In this document: positions 14,912 through 22,807 of the stretch, in pieces
Layout: every line of letters starts with the position of its first letter
How positions within the stretch are numbered: the stretch's first letter is position 1
From: JAWBOW01 sp038825775
GTDB lineage: Archaea > Nanobdellota > Nanobdellia > Woesearchaeales > WAPY01
Assembly (NCBI GenBank): GCA_038825775.1
Contig: JAWBOW010000006.1
Span: 1 to 28,190, forward strand
Length of the DNA: 28,190 nt
Direction: 5' to 3'
Notes under the pieces: model-generated
What the model was told of the DNA's origin: nothing
What the model saw: the letters and a program-made list of their open reading frames with translations, nothing else
The model's database searches: none
Translations under genes and position numbers: made by a program

Positions 14912-15934
14912 ATGAAAATATCCTTTTTTGAAACAGAAGATTGGGAAGCCCAAAAAATAAAAGAATTAATTAGTAAAAATCCTGTTTTAAAAAAACATAA
15001 TATAAAAATTTACAAAGAAAAACTTACTGCAAAAAATGTCCATTTAGCAAAAGAAGATGATGTGATTTCTGTGTTTATATACTCAAAGATCAGCAAGGAA
15101 ATCTTAAAAGAAATGAAAAATCTAAAGTTTATCGCAACAAGATCAACAGGTTTTGACCACATTGATGTTGAAGAGTGCAAAAAAAACAAAATTCTTGTTT
15201 CTAACGTTCCAGCTTATGGTTCTGTTACAGTTGCAGAGCACACTTTTGCACTAATACTTGCATATTCTAGAAAAATAATACAGAGCGTTGAGAGAACAAA
15301 AAAGGGAGATTTTTCAATAAACGGCCTAAGAGGCTTTGACCTTTATGGAAAAACAATAGGGGTTATTGGAACTGGAAGGATAGGAAGAGAAGTAATTAGA
15401 ATAGCAAGAGGTTTTGGAATGAATATTCTTGCTTACGACAAATTCAAGGATCTTGAGTATGCTAAAAAGATGAATTTTAAGTATGTTAGTTTAAAAAAGC
15501 TTTTGAGTTCTTGTGATATTATTACACTACACCTCCCATACAGCAAAGAAACACATCACATAATAAATAAGAAAAATATAATGAACATTAAGAGGGGAGC
15601 CCTGTTGGTTAATACAGCAAGAGGTGCTTTGGTAGAAACAGAAGCAATTGCAAAGGCATTATCAAACAAAATTCTTGGTGGAGTTTGTCTTGATGTTCTT
15701 GAAGAAGAAGCAATAATAAAAGAAGAGCATGAACTTTTAAGCCAAGAATTTACTCAAAAACAATTAGCAACAGCCCTTCAGAACTTATTCTTGCTTTCTA
15801 AAGATAATGTTATAATAACGCCTCATAATGCATTTAACAGTGAAGAAGCAGTAAACAAAATTATAGAAACAACAATTGAGAACATTATAAACTTTATCAA
15901 TAAAAAACCACAGAATTTGGTTAATCAACCCTAA
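14912..15934 (+). CDS. D-2-hydroxyacid dehydrogenase, D-lactate-dehydrogenase-like
   Basis: An NAD-dependent enzyme of 340 residues that reduces a 2-oxoacid to a D-2-hydroxyacid. The NAD fold is seen in GKTIGVIGTGRIGREVIRIA with the GxGxxG motif. The catalytic residues are visible as Arg in NTARGALV, Glu in DVLEEEA and His in TPHNAF. The RSTGFDHID segment and the insertion before the final helix resemble fermentative D-lactate dehydrogenases more than phosphoglycerate dehydrogenase. The ATG at 14912 follows AAGAGGTG at ideal spacing; an upstream in-frame GTG at 14903 is part of that site. With POR and Pta-AckA nearby, D-lactate formation to re-oxidise NADH is plausible. The 3' end overlaps the next gene by 14 bases on opposite strands. 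Confidence 0.88.
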   Translation: MKISFFETEDWEAQKIKELISKNPVLKKHNIKIYKEKLTAKNVHLAKEDDVISVFIYSKISKEILKEMKNLKFIATRSTGFDHIDVEECKKNKILVSNVPAYGSVTVAEHTFALILAYSRKIIQSVERTKKGDFSINGLRGFDLYGKTIGVIGTGRIGREVIRIARGFGMNILAYDKFKDLEYAKKMNFKYVSLKKLLSSCDIITLHLPYSKETHHIINKKNIMNIKRGALLVNTARGALVETEAIAKALSNKILGGVCLDVLEEEAIIKEEHELLSQEFTQKQLATALQNLFLLSKDNVIITPHNAFNSEEAVNKIIETTIENIINFINKKPQNLVNQP

Positions 15935-16280
15935 AGACCTTAAAATAAACTTTTTTATTTTCAACCAATTCTTTAATCTCTTTTTCCCTTTTACTAAGTT
16001 TTGAATTTGATGCTTTGAACTCAACAAAAACAATAGAATCATTATTAAATTGAATTCCATCAATAGGACTTCCTATAAACCTAAAATTAGTTGGATCGTA
16101 AGGATAATTCTCTATAAATGGAAAAAATTGTTCAGTAATTCTTCCATATTTTGATGATAAACTCTTCTTTTTCTTTGAAATCAAGAGAATTCTTTTGATC
16201 AGAATTATGTTAAAATAAAAACTTAAGAACAAAAGAAAGAATAATGCTATTAAAATCATTATATCAACGCCTATTTTCAT
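15921..16280 (-). CDS. Membrane-anchored endonuclease-like protein (Endonuc_Holl type)
   Basis: A 119-residue protein with one N-terminal membrane helix at about 8-29, a basic stretch (KKKKS), then a soluble domain. The domain shows a PDDEXK-type pattern: Glu50 in KYGRITEQ, Asp74 in SPIDGIQF and Glu87-x-Lys89 in VFVEFKA. This matches the group described as predicted endonucleases distantly related to archaeal Holliday junction resolvase. The nuclease residues look intact, but a membrane-tethered location makes the DNA target unclear. A later in-frame ATG at 16259 would still keep the helix. It converges on and overlaps the lactate-dehydrogenase-like gene. Confidence 0.75.
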   Translation of the reverse strand: MKIGVDIMILIALFFLLFLSFYFNIILIKRILLISKKKKSLSSKYGRITEQFFPFIENYPYDPTNFRFIGSPIDGIQFNNDSIVFVEFKASNSKLSKREKEIKELVENKKVYFKVFRVD

Positions 16281-16345
16281 CTTAATTTTTGTATTTTATT
16301 AATTATTATTTTTATTTATTTTTTTTATTTTATTTTTATTTTTTC

Positions 16346-17335
16346 TTATTTATTCTGAAATGTCACATTAGCTGCTTGTATTGCTGTGAACGCAGCAATA
16401 TTAACCAAGTCATTATGATTTGCTCCTCTTGAAATATCATTTACTGGTTTATTTAGGCCTTGTATTATCGGACCTATTGCTTTAACACCAGCAATTCTTT
16501 CAACAAGTTTATAACCAATATTTCCTGCGTTTAAGTCAGGAAAAACAAACACGTTTGCCCTTCCTCTTAATGGGCTGTCAGGGCATTTGTTCTTAAAAAC
16601 CTCTGGAACAAAAGCAGCATCAAACTGTATTTCTCCATCAATTATTAGTTTTGGATCTTTTTGTTTTGCAATCTCTGTTGCTCTTTTGATTTTATCAACA
16701 AGTTCGTGCTTAGCACTGCCTCTTGTTGAGAATGATAACATAGCAACCCTTGGTTCTAATCCAATCATTCTAGCAGATTCAGCACTTAATATTGCAATCT
16801 CTGCAAGTTGTTCTTCTGTTGGTTGTATGTTAACAGCACAATCAGCAAATATTAATGGATTGTTTTTTAAATCCATTATAAAGAATCCAGAAGCTCTTTC
16901 AATGCCTTCTCTTGTTTTTATTATTTCAAAAGCTGGAATAAATGGTTTTGTTTTAGAACTCAAACCAGAAACAACCCCGTCTGCAAAGCCCTTTCTTAAA
17001 AGCATCATACTAAAATAAACCCTGTCCTTTATCTTTTCATAAGCTTGTTCTAGAGTTATTCCCTTATGCTTTCTCAGCATATAATACTCATCTCTAAAAC
17101 TCTCTAATCTAGTATCCTTTTCAGGATCATAATAATCTATGTTTTTTAACTTATTCTTTTTTAAGTTTTCTTTTATTATAGAAGAATCCCCCACTATTAT
17201 TGGAATTAAAATCTTATTTTTTAGTATAATCTTTATTGCCTTATATAATCTTTCATCTTCGTAATCAGTAAATATTATCTTTTTCCTGTGCTTTTTCACC
17301 TCTTTTAAAATCTTTTCTGAAATGCCCATAATCAT
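16346..17335 (-). CDS. pta: Phosphotransacetylase
   Basis: The enzyme converts acetyl-CoA and phosphate to acetyl phosphate and CoA. The 329 residues match the short, catalytic-domain-only form of Pta. Family landmarks include DGVVSG, FADCAVNIQPTEEQLAEIAILSAESARMIG, MLSFSTRGSA, DGEIQFDAAFVPEV and VFVFPDLNAGNIGYKLVERIAG. Together with acetate kinase at 8020 it forms the acetate branch. The ATG at 17335 lies 27 bases from a TATA box at 17355-17362; a second ATG six bases downstream would give 33, so the start could be either. The pta and ackA genes are about 7 kb apart on opposite strands rather than in one operon. Confidence 0.95.
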   Translation of the reverse strand: MIMGISEKILKEVKKHRKKIIFTDYEDERLYKAIKIILKNKILIPIIVGDSSIIKENLKKNKLKNIDYYDPEKDTRLESFRDEYYMLRKHKGITLEQAYEKIKDRVYFSMMLLRKGFADGVVSGLSSKTKPFIPAFEIIKTREGIERASGFFIMDLKNNPLIFADCAVNIQPTEEQLAEIAILSAESARMIGLEPRVAMLSFSTRGSAKHELVDKIKRATEIAKQKDPKLIIDGEIQFDAAFVPEVFKNKCPDSPLRGRANVFVFPDLNAGNIGYKLVERIAGVKAIGPIIQGLNKPVNDISRGANHNDLVNIAAFTAIQAANVTFQNK

Positions 17336-17354
17336 ATGAGGATTTAACTAATCA

Positions 17355-17362
17355 TATTTAAA
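17355..17362 (-). promoter_or_regulatory. pta: TATA box for pta
   Basis: On the minus strand this reads TTTAAATA, 27 bases before the annotated ATG and 33 before the next one. Confidence 0.5.
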
Positions 17363-17403
17363 TGTTTAATAATATTTTAATCACTAAATAATAATAACAA
17401 AAC

Positions 17404-17423
17404 CGAAAGATTTAAATATAAGT
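17404..17423 (+). promoter_or_regulatory. Strong promoter CGAAAGATTTAAATATAAGT with no gene downstream
   Basis: The same 20 bases stand before the regulator at 9721. CGAAA fits a BRE and TTTAAATA a TATA box; the predicted start is near 17440. An inverted repeat TTATTA (17423-17428) and TAATAA (17437-17442) lies just before it. No protein gene follows on the plus strand until 18113. Confidence 0.6.
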
Positions 17424-17439
17424 TATTATTCCTTAGTAA

Positions 17440-17531
17440 TAACATTAAATAATTAGAATTATAATCATAGACTCTCCGCTTTTCCTGACCTCTCCTGTAA
17501 CAGGAGTGGGTCAGGTTTTTCTGAATTCTAA
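17440..17531 (+). ncRNA. Candidate structured small RNA
   Basis: Downstream of a strong plus-strand promoter is a GC-rich island in otherwise AT-rich DNA. CCTGACC (17484-17490) pairs with GGTCAGG (17509-17515). Inside it CTCCTGT (17492-17498) pairs with ACAGGAG (17500-17506), with a tiny loop. Five T follow at 17516-17520, like a transcription terminator. TTAGAATT (17453-17460) can also pair with AATTCTAA (17524-17531), closing the whole unit. There is no open frame of note. The 3' end abuts the nitroreductase stop on the other strand. No C/D box pair or known RNA class was recognised. The start and end are approximate. Confidence 0.55.
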
Positions 17532-17534
17532 AAT

Positions 17535-18047
17535 CTAAAATTTATTCCAGTGAAGAACCTCTTTAAGTTCTCTTTTATTATGAGGCATAATCTTTTTATC
17601 ATAATAACCTAAGGAAATTATACTTACTATCTTATACTCTTGTGGTATACCAAGAAGTTTCATAATTCTTTCGCAATAATGCTTTTTATCACCAGCAACC
17701 CAACAACTTCCAATTCCAAAACTTTCTGCAGCAATAAGTATGTTTTCTGTTGCAGCACAACCATCTTCTAAATAATATTTTGTTTCCTTGCAAACAACAA
17801 CAACACAAGCAGCACAATCCTTTATGAATTTGCCATAATCAGTTATCTCGCTTATCTCTTTTAATTTCTGTTTGTCAGTTATAACTATAAACTCCCACGG
17901 CTGAATATTATTAGCTGATGGGGCTAATCTGGCACAATCAATAATTTCCTCCAAAATTTCCTTTGGTATGTCCTTTTTGGTATAACTTCTGTAAGATCTT
18001 CTCTCCTTTATAACCTTTGTAACATTATTAAGTGCTTTTAAATCCAT
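17535..18047 (-). CDS. Nitroreductase family flavoprotein
   Basis: A 170-residue FMN-dependent oxidoreductase of the nitroreductase family. RRSYRSYTKKDIPKEILEEIIDCARLAPSANNIQPWEFIVI is the typical N-terminal FMN-binding region, and GCAATENILIAAESFGIGSCWVAG in the middle is the second conserved segment. The protein is short but complete for the family and contains several cysteines (CAACVVVVCKE and others). The substrate cannot be told from sequence. AAGGTGG at 18054-18060 is a good ribosome-binding site. It is divergent from nop5 and shares with it a TTTAAA box at 18083-18088 that may drive both directions. Confidence 0.88.
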   Translation of the reverse strand: MDLKALNNVTKVIKERRSYRSYTKKDIPKEILEEIIDCARLAPSANNIQPWEFIVITDKQKLKEISEITDYGKFIKDCAACVVVVCKETKYYLEDGCAATENILIAAESFGIGSCWVAGDKKHYCERIMKLLGIPQEYKIVSIISLGYYDKKIMPHNKRELKEVLHWNKF

Positions 18048-18082
18048 AAAAAACCACCTTTTTTTTGTTTTTATTAAAAAGA

Positions 18083-18088
18083 TTTAAA
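18083..18088. promoter_or_regulatory. Shared TATA-like box between the nitroreductase and nop5
   Basis: TTTAAA lies 30 bases before the nop5 ATG at 18113 and, on the other strand, about 40 bases before the nitroreductase ATG at 18047. Its symmetry means it could serve both directions. Confidence 0.4.
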
Positions 18089-18112
18089 AGCAAGAATAAA
18101 TACTTTTTCATT

Positions 18113-19105
18113 ATGAAAAGGTTATTTTTGTTTACAAACATAAAAGGATGTTTTGTTTTTGATGAAAAACAAAAAATAATTTTAGAAGAAATTTTTGGTC
18201 AGGAGACTAAAAATAAATTTTACAGCATGAATTATAGCGAATTAGAAAGTTTTTTTGACAAAAAGGAAAATGAAATTCTTGAAAAGCTTAAAAGTTCAAT
18301 AAATAATGAAGATATAGGCGAATTTGAGATAGTAAACCTTAGAAAGAATCCATACTTAAATACAAAACTTTTAAATAATTTTTTAGCAAGATTCTCGAAC
18401 AAGGAATTTTTTGGAGAAGCAAGAAAAATCTTACTTAATATAAGTGTAAATGAACTCAGCATAGTTGATAGAGATACGATAATATCCTTAGATGTTGATT
18501 CTCTTAAACAACTAACAAAAGTTTTTAATATCTTAACAAAGAGAATAAGGGAATACCTTTCTGTTTTATACCCTGAAATTGTTTATTTAATAGAAGATGA
18601 TGAGTTTTTGATAAAAAAGCTAAAAAATAAAAAAATTGAAGAATTGTTACTAGATTTGAATATAAAATGTGAGATAAAACCAAATTTAAATGAAGAAACT
18701 GTTAAGATAATTAACAGCATAATAGATAATGCATTTACAACTTTAGAACTGCTAAACAAATTAAGGGATAAAATAGATAGAGAAATTTCAGATTATTGTC
18801 CTGAAACAGCAAAAATAGCAACTCCCATTATTGCTGCGAAATTATTAAAACAAGCAGGTGGCTTAAAAGAACTTGCAATGATGTCAAGTTCTAAAGTTCA
18901 ACTTTTAGGAGCTGAGAAAGCATTATTTAGGCATTTGAAAACAGGAACAAAACCGCCAAAGTATGGTATAATATATCAACACCCTGAAATCTTAAAAGCA
19001 GATAAAAAACTAAGAGGAAAAATTGCAAGAAAATTAGCCTCCAAAATAGTTTTAAGTGCTAGAAAGGATTATTTTTCAAAAATAAATAATAAACAACAAA
19101 AATAA
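18113..19105 (+). CDS. nop5: Nop5 (Nop56/58-like) protein of box C/D sRNPs
   Basis: Nop5 is the scaffold of archaeal box C/D ribonucleoproteins, binding L7Ae-bound guide RNA and fibrillarin for 2'-O-methylation of rRNA and tRNA. The C-terminal Nop domain is clear: CPETAKIATPIIAAKLLKQAGG, then LGAEKALFRHLKTG, PKYGIIYQHP and KLRGKIARKLASKI. The middle holds the coiled-coil region with its hairpin of helices. At 330 residues it is on the short side for archaeal Nop5. I chose the ATG at 18113, 16 codons inside the longest frame, because the TATA box is 30 bases upstream. The longer start at 18065 would lie upstream of that box. Fibrillarin follows after three bases. Confidence 0.92.
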   Translation: MKRLFLFTNIKGCFVFDEKQKIILEEIFGQETKNKFYSMNYSELESFFDKKENEILEKLKSSINNEDIGEFEIVNLRKNPYLNTKLLNNFLARFSNKEFFGEARKILLNISVNELSIVDRDTIISLDVDSLKQLTKVFNILTKRIREYLSVLYPEIVYLIEDDEFLIKKLKNKKIEELLLDLNIKCEIKPNLNEETVKIINSIIDNAFTTLELLNKLRDKIDREISDYCPETAKIATPIIAAKLLKQAGGLKELAMMSSSKVQLLGAEKALFRHLKTGTKPPKYGIIYQHPEILKADKKLRGKIARKLASKIVLSARKDYFSKINNKQQK

Positions 19106-19108
19106 ATA

Positions 19109-19777
19109 ATGATAATTTCAAAAATGATGAAAGAAATTTATCAAGGAATTTTTAAGCAAGGTAATAAATTATACACTAAAAATCTTTCAAAAGGAAGCGT
19201 TTATGGGGAAGAAATCGTAAGCTTTGAAAATAATGAATATAGGTTTTTTGATCCTTTTAGAAGCAAATTTGCTGCTGCAATATTAAAAGGATTAAAAAGT
19301 CCTCTAAAGAAAGAATCTTCAATGCTCTACTTAGGAGCTTCTTCTGGAACAACAATATCTCACATTTCAGATATTTTAAGCCAAGGTTTTATTTATGGGG
19401 TTGAGTTCTCAAAAAGAGTTGCTTCACAATTATATCTCGTATCAAAAAATAGAGAAAATCTAGTTTTAATAATTAAAGACGCAAATGCTCCTGAAGAATA
19501 TGCTTCATTTGTTCCACAAGTTGATTTTCTTTATGAAGACATTGCTCAAAGAAATCAATACGAAATTTTTATTAAAAACTCTTCACTCTTCCTAAAAAAC
19601 CAGGGTTATGGAATGTTGTGCATAAAAGCAAGAAGCATAGATGTAACAAAAAAACCAAAAGAAATTTTTGAAGAGATAATTAAAAAACTAAAACAAGATA
19701 ATTTTGAAATAATAAGTAATTTAATATTAGAACCATTCCAGAAAGACCACTGCTTTATACTGGCTAGGAAAACTTAA
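19109..19777 (+). CDS. flpA: Fibrillarin, rRNA/tRNA 2'-O-methyltransferase
   Basis: Fibrillarin is the SAM-dependent methyltransferase of box C/D sRNPs. The 222 residues match the archaeal type without the eukaryotic Gly-Arg tail. Recognisable parts are YRFFDPFRSKFAAAIL, the SAM-binding LYLGASSGTTISHISDI, IYGVEFSKR, the EDIAQ segment, and GYGMLCIKARSIDV. The gene starts three bases after the nop5 stop, so the two are cotranscribed, as in many archaea. It ends against a convergent gene with a four-base overlap of the stop codons. Confidence 0.95.
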   Translation: MIISKMMKEIYQGIFKQGNKLYTKNLSKGSVYGEEIVSFENNEYRFFDPFRSKFAAAILKGLKSPLKKESSMLYLGASSGTTISHISDILSQGFIYGVEFSKRVASQLYLVSKNRENLVLIIKDANAPEEYASFVPQVDFLYEDIAQRNQYEIFIKNSSLFLKNQGYGMLCIKARSIDVTKKPKEIFEEIIKKLKQDNFEIISNLILEPFQKDHCFILARKT

Positions 19778-21027
19778 TTTTTTAAATTTTCAAGAATATT
19801 TAAAATCCCTTCATAAATAGTTCTCGTAGCATTAATGTTTGGTTGAAAGTTTGAAGTTTCTCCTAACTCTTCTCTTCTTATGATCTCATCAATAATCTCA
19901 ATGATTAGTTTTGTTCCCTTATAGGCAAAATCAAGTTTTTTCTTATCAATCTCTTTTTCTTTGATTTCGGTTTTTTTGGATTTGTCTTTTAGAAATTCTT
20001 CAACTTTTATCTCAGCATAAAGAAAATCAACAGCTTCTTTTACACTATTAAAACAATTCTTTAAAGTCCAATTAGGTAAGTTTACAGCTGTTTTGAATAT
20101 ATTATAATATACGTTTATTGTTTTAAAGATTCTCTCAACTTCTCTTTCCTTTGAGAATTTGTCAGGGTCTAAAATATGTTCCAAACTATTAACAATTTTT
20201 TCTTTTTCTTTTGAGTTAAAAAATATTTCTGAATTTAACTTTTCTATCATCTCTGATAATCTCTCTCTAAAATAATCCGGCCTTTCATCCTTAATTGCTT
20301 TTAAGTGATCCATCTCTATTTTTAAGTTTGAGTAGAGTGTTAATTCAACAAGCTCAGATTTTAAATCCTTATAAATTTTGAATAAAGTATCTGTATTTTC
20401 TTTAAGTTTAGTGCAGTTTTTGAATATCTCTTCTAAATTCTCGTTACTCCTTATTTGGCTTATGTGAGGAAGTAACTTTGAGTAAAAGGAACTTTCTTTG
20501 CTTATTTTATTTAAGATCTTATTCAAATTTTCTGTATTATATATATTTTCTTTTTCTGATTTCTCAACATATTCGTTTATTTCTTTATTTAGATTAGACA
20601 CTTCTTCAATGTTATTAATAAGTTTTAACTGGTTTTCAATTTTTCTTTTTTTCTCAGAATCATCTAGTAAAGAAATTCTTGGAATTATCTTTGAAATTCT
20701 TTCTTTAGCATAATCGTAAGTTTGACTATTTTCTATGTCAAAAAAATATAGATTTATTAAGCCGAGAAAGTATATTTCTAATTTAATACCTTTATAAATA
20801 AGGCTATTTAAAAGTTCGGATTCGAATTTATCTTGCAAGTTAAATAATATATTATTAATGTTTTTGGTAAGAGCATAATTCGCAAAAAAATTTCTTTTAT
20901 GTACGTACTTATTCTCGCTAAGCTGAATTTCGGTAAGTTTTCTGTCAAAATCCAAGAGTTTTTTTCTTAAGAGTTCAGGATTATTTACAATTTCATCGAT
21001 ACTGTTTAAATCGTAATTTTCTTTCAT
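19774..21027 (-). CDS. Hypothetical coiled-coil protein, 417 residues
   Basis: I do not recognise this protein. It is highly charged, Lys-, Glu- and Asn-rich and almost all helical, with heptad-like stretches throughout, so it is probably an elongated coiled-coil or helical-bundle protein. A linker rich in Lys and Glu (KKTEIKEKEIDKKK) precedes a final helical segment. No signal peptide, long membrane segment or catalytic motif is visible. It could be a structural or scaffold protein. A palindrome at 21047-21061 overlaps its likely promoter. Its 3' end overlaps that of fibrillarin. Confidence 0.72.
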   Translation of the reverse strand: MKENYDLNSIDEIVNNPELLRKKLLDFDRKLTEIQLSENKYVHKRNFFANYALTKNINNILFNLQDKFESELLNSLIYKGIKLEIYFLGLINLYFFDIENSQTYDYAKERISKIIPRISLLDDSEKKRKIENQLKLINNIEEVSNLNKEINEYVEKSEKENIYNTENLNKILNKISKESSFYSKLLPHISQIRSNENLEEIFKNCTKLKENTDTLFKIYKDLKSELVELTLYSNLKIEMDHLKAIKDERPDYFRERLSEMIEKLNSEIFFNSKEKEKIVNSLEHILDPDKFSKEREVERIFKTINVYYNIFKTAVNLPNWTLKNCFNSVKEAVDFLYAEIKVEEFLKDKSKKTEIKEKEIDKKKLDFAYKGTKLIIEIIDEIIRREELGETSNFQPNINATRTIYEGILNILENLKN

Positions 21028-21046
21028 AAAAATAGGGATATATTTT

Positions 21047-21061
21047 AAGTATTTAATACTT
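21047..21061. promoter_or_regulatory. Palindrome over the coiled-coil protein promoter
   Basis: AAGTATT-T-AATACTT is a 15-base palindrome starting 20 bases before the ATG at 21027 on the minus strand. It overlaps the region where the TATA box would lie, so it could be an operator, though AT-rich palindromes also arise by chance here. Confidence 0.35.
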
Positions 21062-21172
21062 TCTATAAATTACTACTAAATAATCATAACTTTTTTAAAA
21101 AGTTTTGATTTTTACAAATTTTATTTAATTTTAATCATAAGTTTTATTAATATAAAGCACACTACCCATTTT

Positions 21173-22660
21173 ATGATAAAATTTTATAATACACTAACGA
21201 GGAAGATTGAGGTTTTTAGACCGTTAAAGGATAAAGAAGTTGGGTTTTATAGTTGCGGCCCTACTGTTTATAATTTTGCTCATATAGGCAATTTTAGGAG
21301 CTTTGTTTTCTATGATCTATTAAAGAGGTATTTAAAATACAGGGGCTTTAAGGTAAAACATGTTATGAATATAACTGATGTTGATGACAAAACAATAAGG
21401 GACTCTAAAAAAGAGGGAATATCACTTAAGGAATTTACTGAGAGATACACAAAATACTTTTTAGAAGATTTGCAAACAATGAACATTCAAATGCCAGATG
21501 TGATGCCAAAAGCAACAGAACACATAAGAGAGATGATAGATCTAATTAAAAAACTAATTGAAAAGGGTTATGCATACAAAGCAGAAGATAATTCAATTTA
21601 CTTTAGCATTTCAAAATTTAAAGATTATGGAAAATTATCTCATATTAAACTTGAAAACCTAAAAGCAGGTGTTAGAATAAACACTGATGAATACACGAAA
21701 GAAAATGTTCAGGACTTTGCTCTTTGGAAAGCTTATAGTGAGGAAGATGGAGATGTATTTTGGGAAACAGAACTTGGAAAAGGAAGGCCAGGATGGCATA
21801 TTGAGTGTTCTGCAATGTCAATGAAATACTTAGGAGAAACATTTGACATTCATACAGGAGGAGTTGATTTAATATTTCCACACCACGAGAATGAGATAGC
21901 ACAGAGTGAGGGAGCAACTGGAAAAGAATTTGTTAGATATTGGATTCATTCTGAATTCTTATTAGTTGATGGAAAGAAGATGTCAAAATCACTAGGAAAT
22001 TTTTATACTTTAAGGGATGTTCTAAATATGGGTTATAAACCAATGGCAATAAGATACCTTTTATTATCAGCTCATTATAAGCAACAGTTGAACTTTACTT
22101 TTGAAGCGTTAAAATCAGCAGAGAACACTGTTGAAAAACTTTATGACTTTATGAGGAACTTATTAGAAATAATAAGCAAGAAGCAGAAAGGAAAATTAAG
22201 CCAAGAAGTAAAACAACTTATAAAAAAGACAAAAAAAGAATTTGAAAAATATATGGATAATGATTTAAAAATATCGGAGGCGTTGTCATCTGTTTTTGAG
22301 TTTATGACAAACATAAACAAATTAATATCTGAGAATAAGCTTAATTCGAAAGATGCTAAAAAAGTTTACGAATTCATGCTAAAACTAGACGAAGTTCTTG
22401 GATTAAGATTAAGTGAAGTTAAAAAGCCAGAATTAATTAAAGAAGAAGAGGAAAGCACTGTTGAAGAAGTTAATGAATTGTTGGAAAAAATAAAAAATAA
22501 GGGTTTTGATGAGGAAATTGTAAGAAAATTAGTTAAGATAAGAAATTATTTTAGGAACAAAAAGAATTTTGAGATTTCTGATCTAATAAGGAAAGAACTT
22601 TTAGAGTTAAAAATTATTCTTAGCGATTCAAAAGAAGGAACAAAATGGTATAAAGAATAA
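21173..22660 (+). CDS. cysS: Cysteinyl-tRNA synthetase
   Basis: A class I aminoacyl-tRNA synthetase charging tRNA-Cys. The 495 residues carry HIGN at 37-40 and KMSKS at 269-273. Zinc ligands are visible as Cys28, Cys212, His237 and Glu241, matching the known enzyme. The N-terminal CGPTVYNFAHIGNFRSF and WHIECSAMSMKYLG are diagnostic. The C-terminal part, from about 310, is the helical DALR/anticodon-binding region and ends in KWYKE. No ribosome-binding site is evident, and a TAATATAA element about 25 bases upstream suggests a leaderless mRNA. Confidence 0.97.
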   Translation: MIKFYNTLTRKIEVFRPLKDKEVGFYSCGPTVYNFAHIGNFRSFVFYDLLKRYLKYRGFKVKHVMNITDVDDKTIRDSKKEGISLKEFTERYTKYFLEDLQTMNIQMPDVMPKATEHIREMIDLIKKLIEKGYAYKAEDNSIYFSISKFKDYGKLSHIKLENLKAGVRINTDEYTKENVQDFALWKAYSEEDGDVFWETELGKGRPGWHIECSAMSMKYLGETFDIHTGGVDLIFPHHENEIAQSEGATGKEFVRYWIHSEFLLVDGKKMSKSLGNFYTLRDVLNMGYKPMAIRYLLLSAHYKQQLNFTFEALKSAENTVEKLYDFMRNLLEIISKKQKGKLSQEVKQLIKKTKKEFEKYMDNDLKISEALSSVFEFMTNINKLISENKLNSKDAKKVYEFMLKLDEVLGLRLSEVKKPELIKEEEESTVEEVNELLEKIKNKGFDEEIVRKLVKIRNYFRNKKNFEISDLIRKELLELKIILSDSKEGTKWYKE

Positions 22661-22807
22661 TATGTTTTAGTCAATAAATATTCTATTTTACAGTTTTGTT
22701 CAAAACAAAAAATTTATAAAAAAGACCGTTTAACCACTTAGAAGTAAATTTTTACAAAATCTAAAACATTTAAAGCAATAATAAAAAATAAAAAAATATT
22801 TGGTAAA

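Noticed and set aside
17440..17531. Box C/D or H/ACA guide RNA assignment for the candidate small RNA
   Set aside because: CTGA sequences occur, but no RTGATGA C box is paired with them and no ACA-ended double-hairpin layout is seen.
18065..18112. Longer start of Nop5
   Set aside because: The added 16 residues are encoded upstream of and across the TATA-like box at 18083, which sits 30 bases before the ATG at 18113.
22693..22709. TTTTGTT/AACAAAA hairpin after cysS as a terminator
   Set aside because: It is not followed by a T-run on the plus strand, and in such AT-rich DNA a 7-base arm pair may occur by chance.
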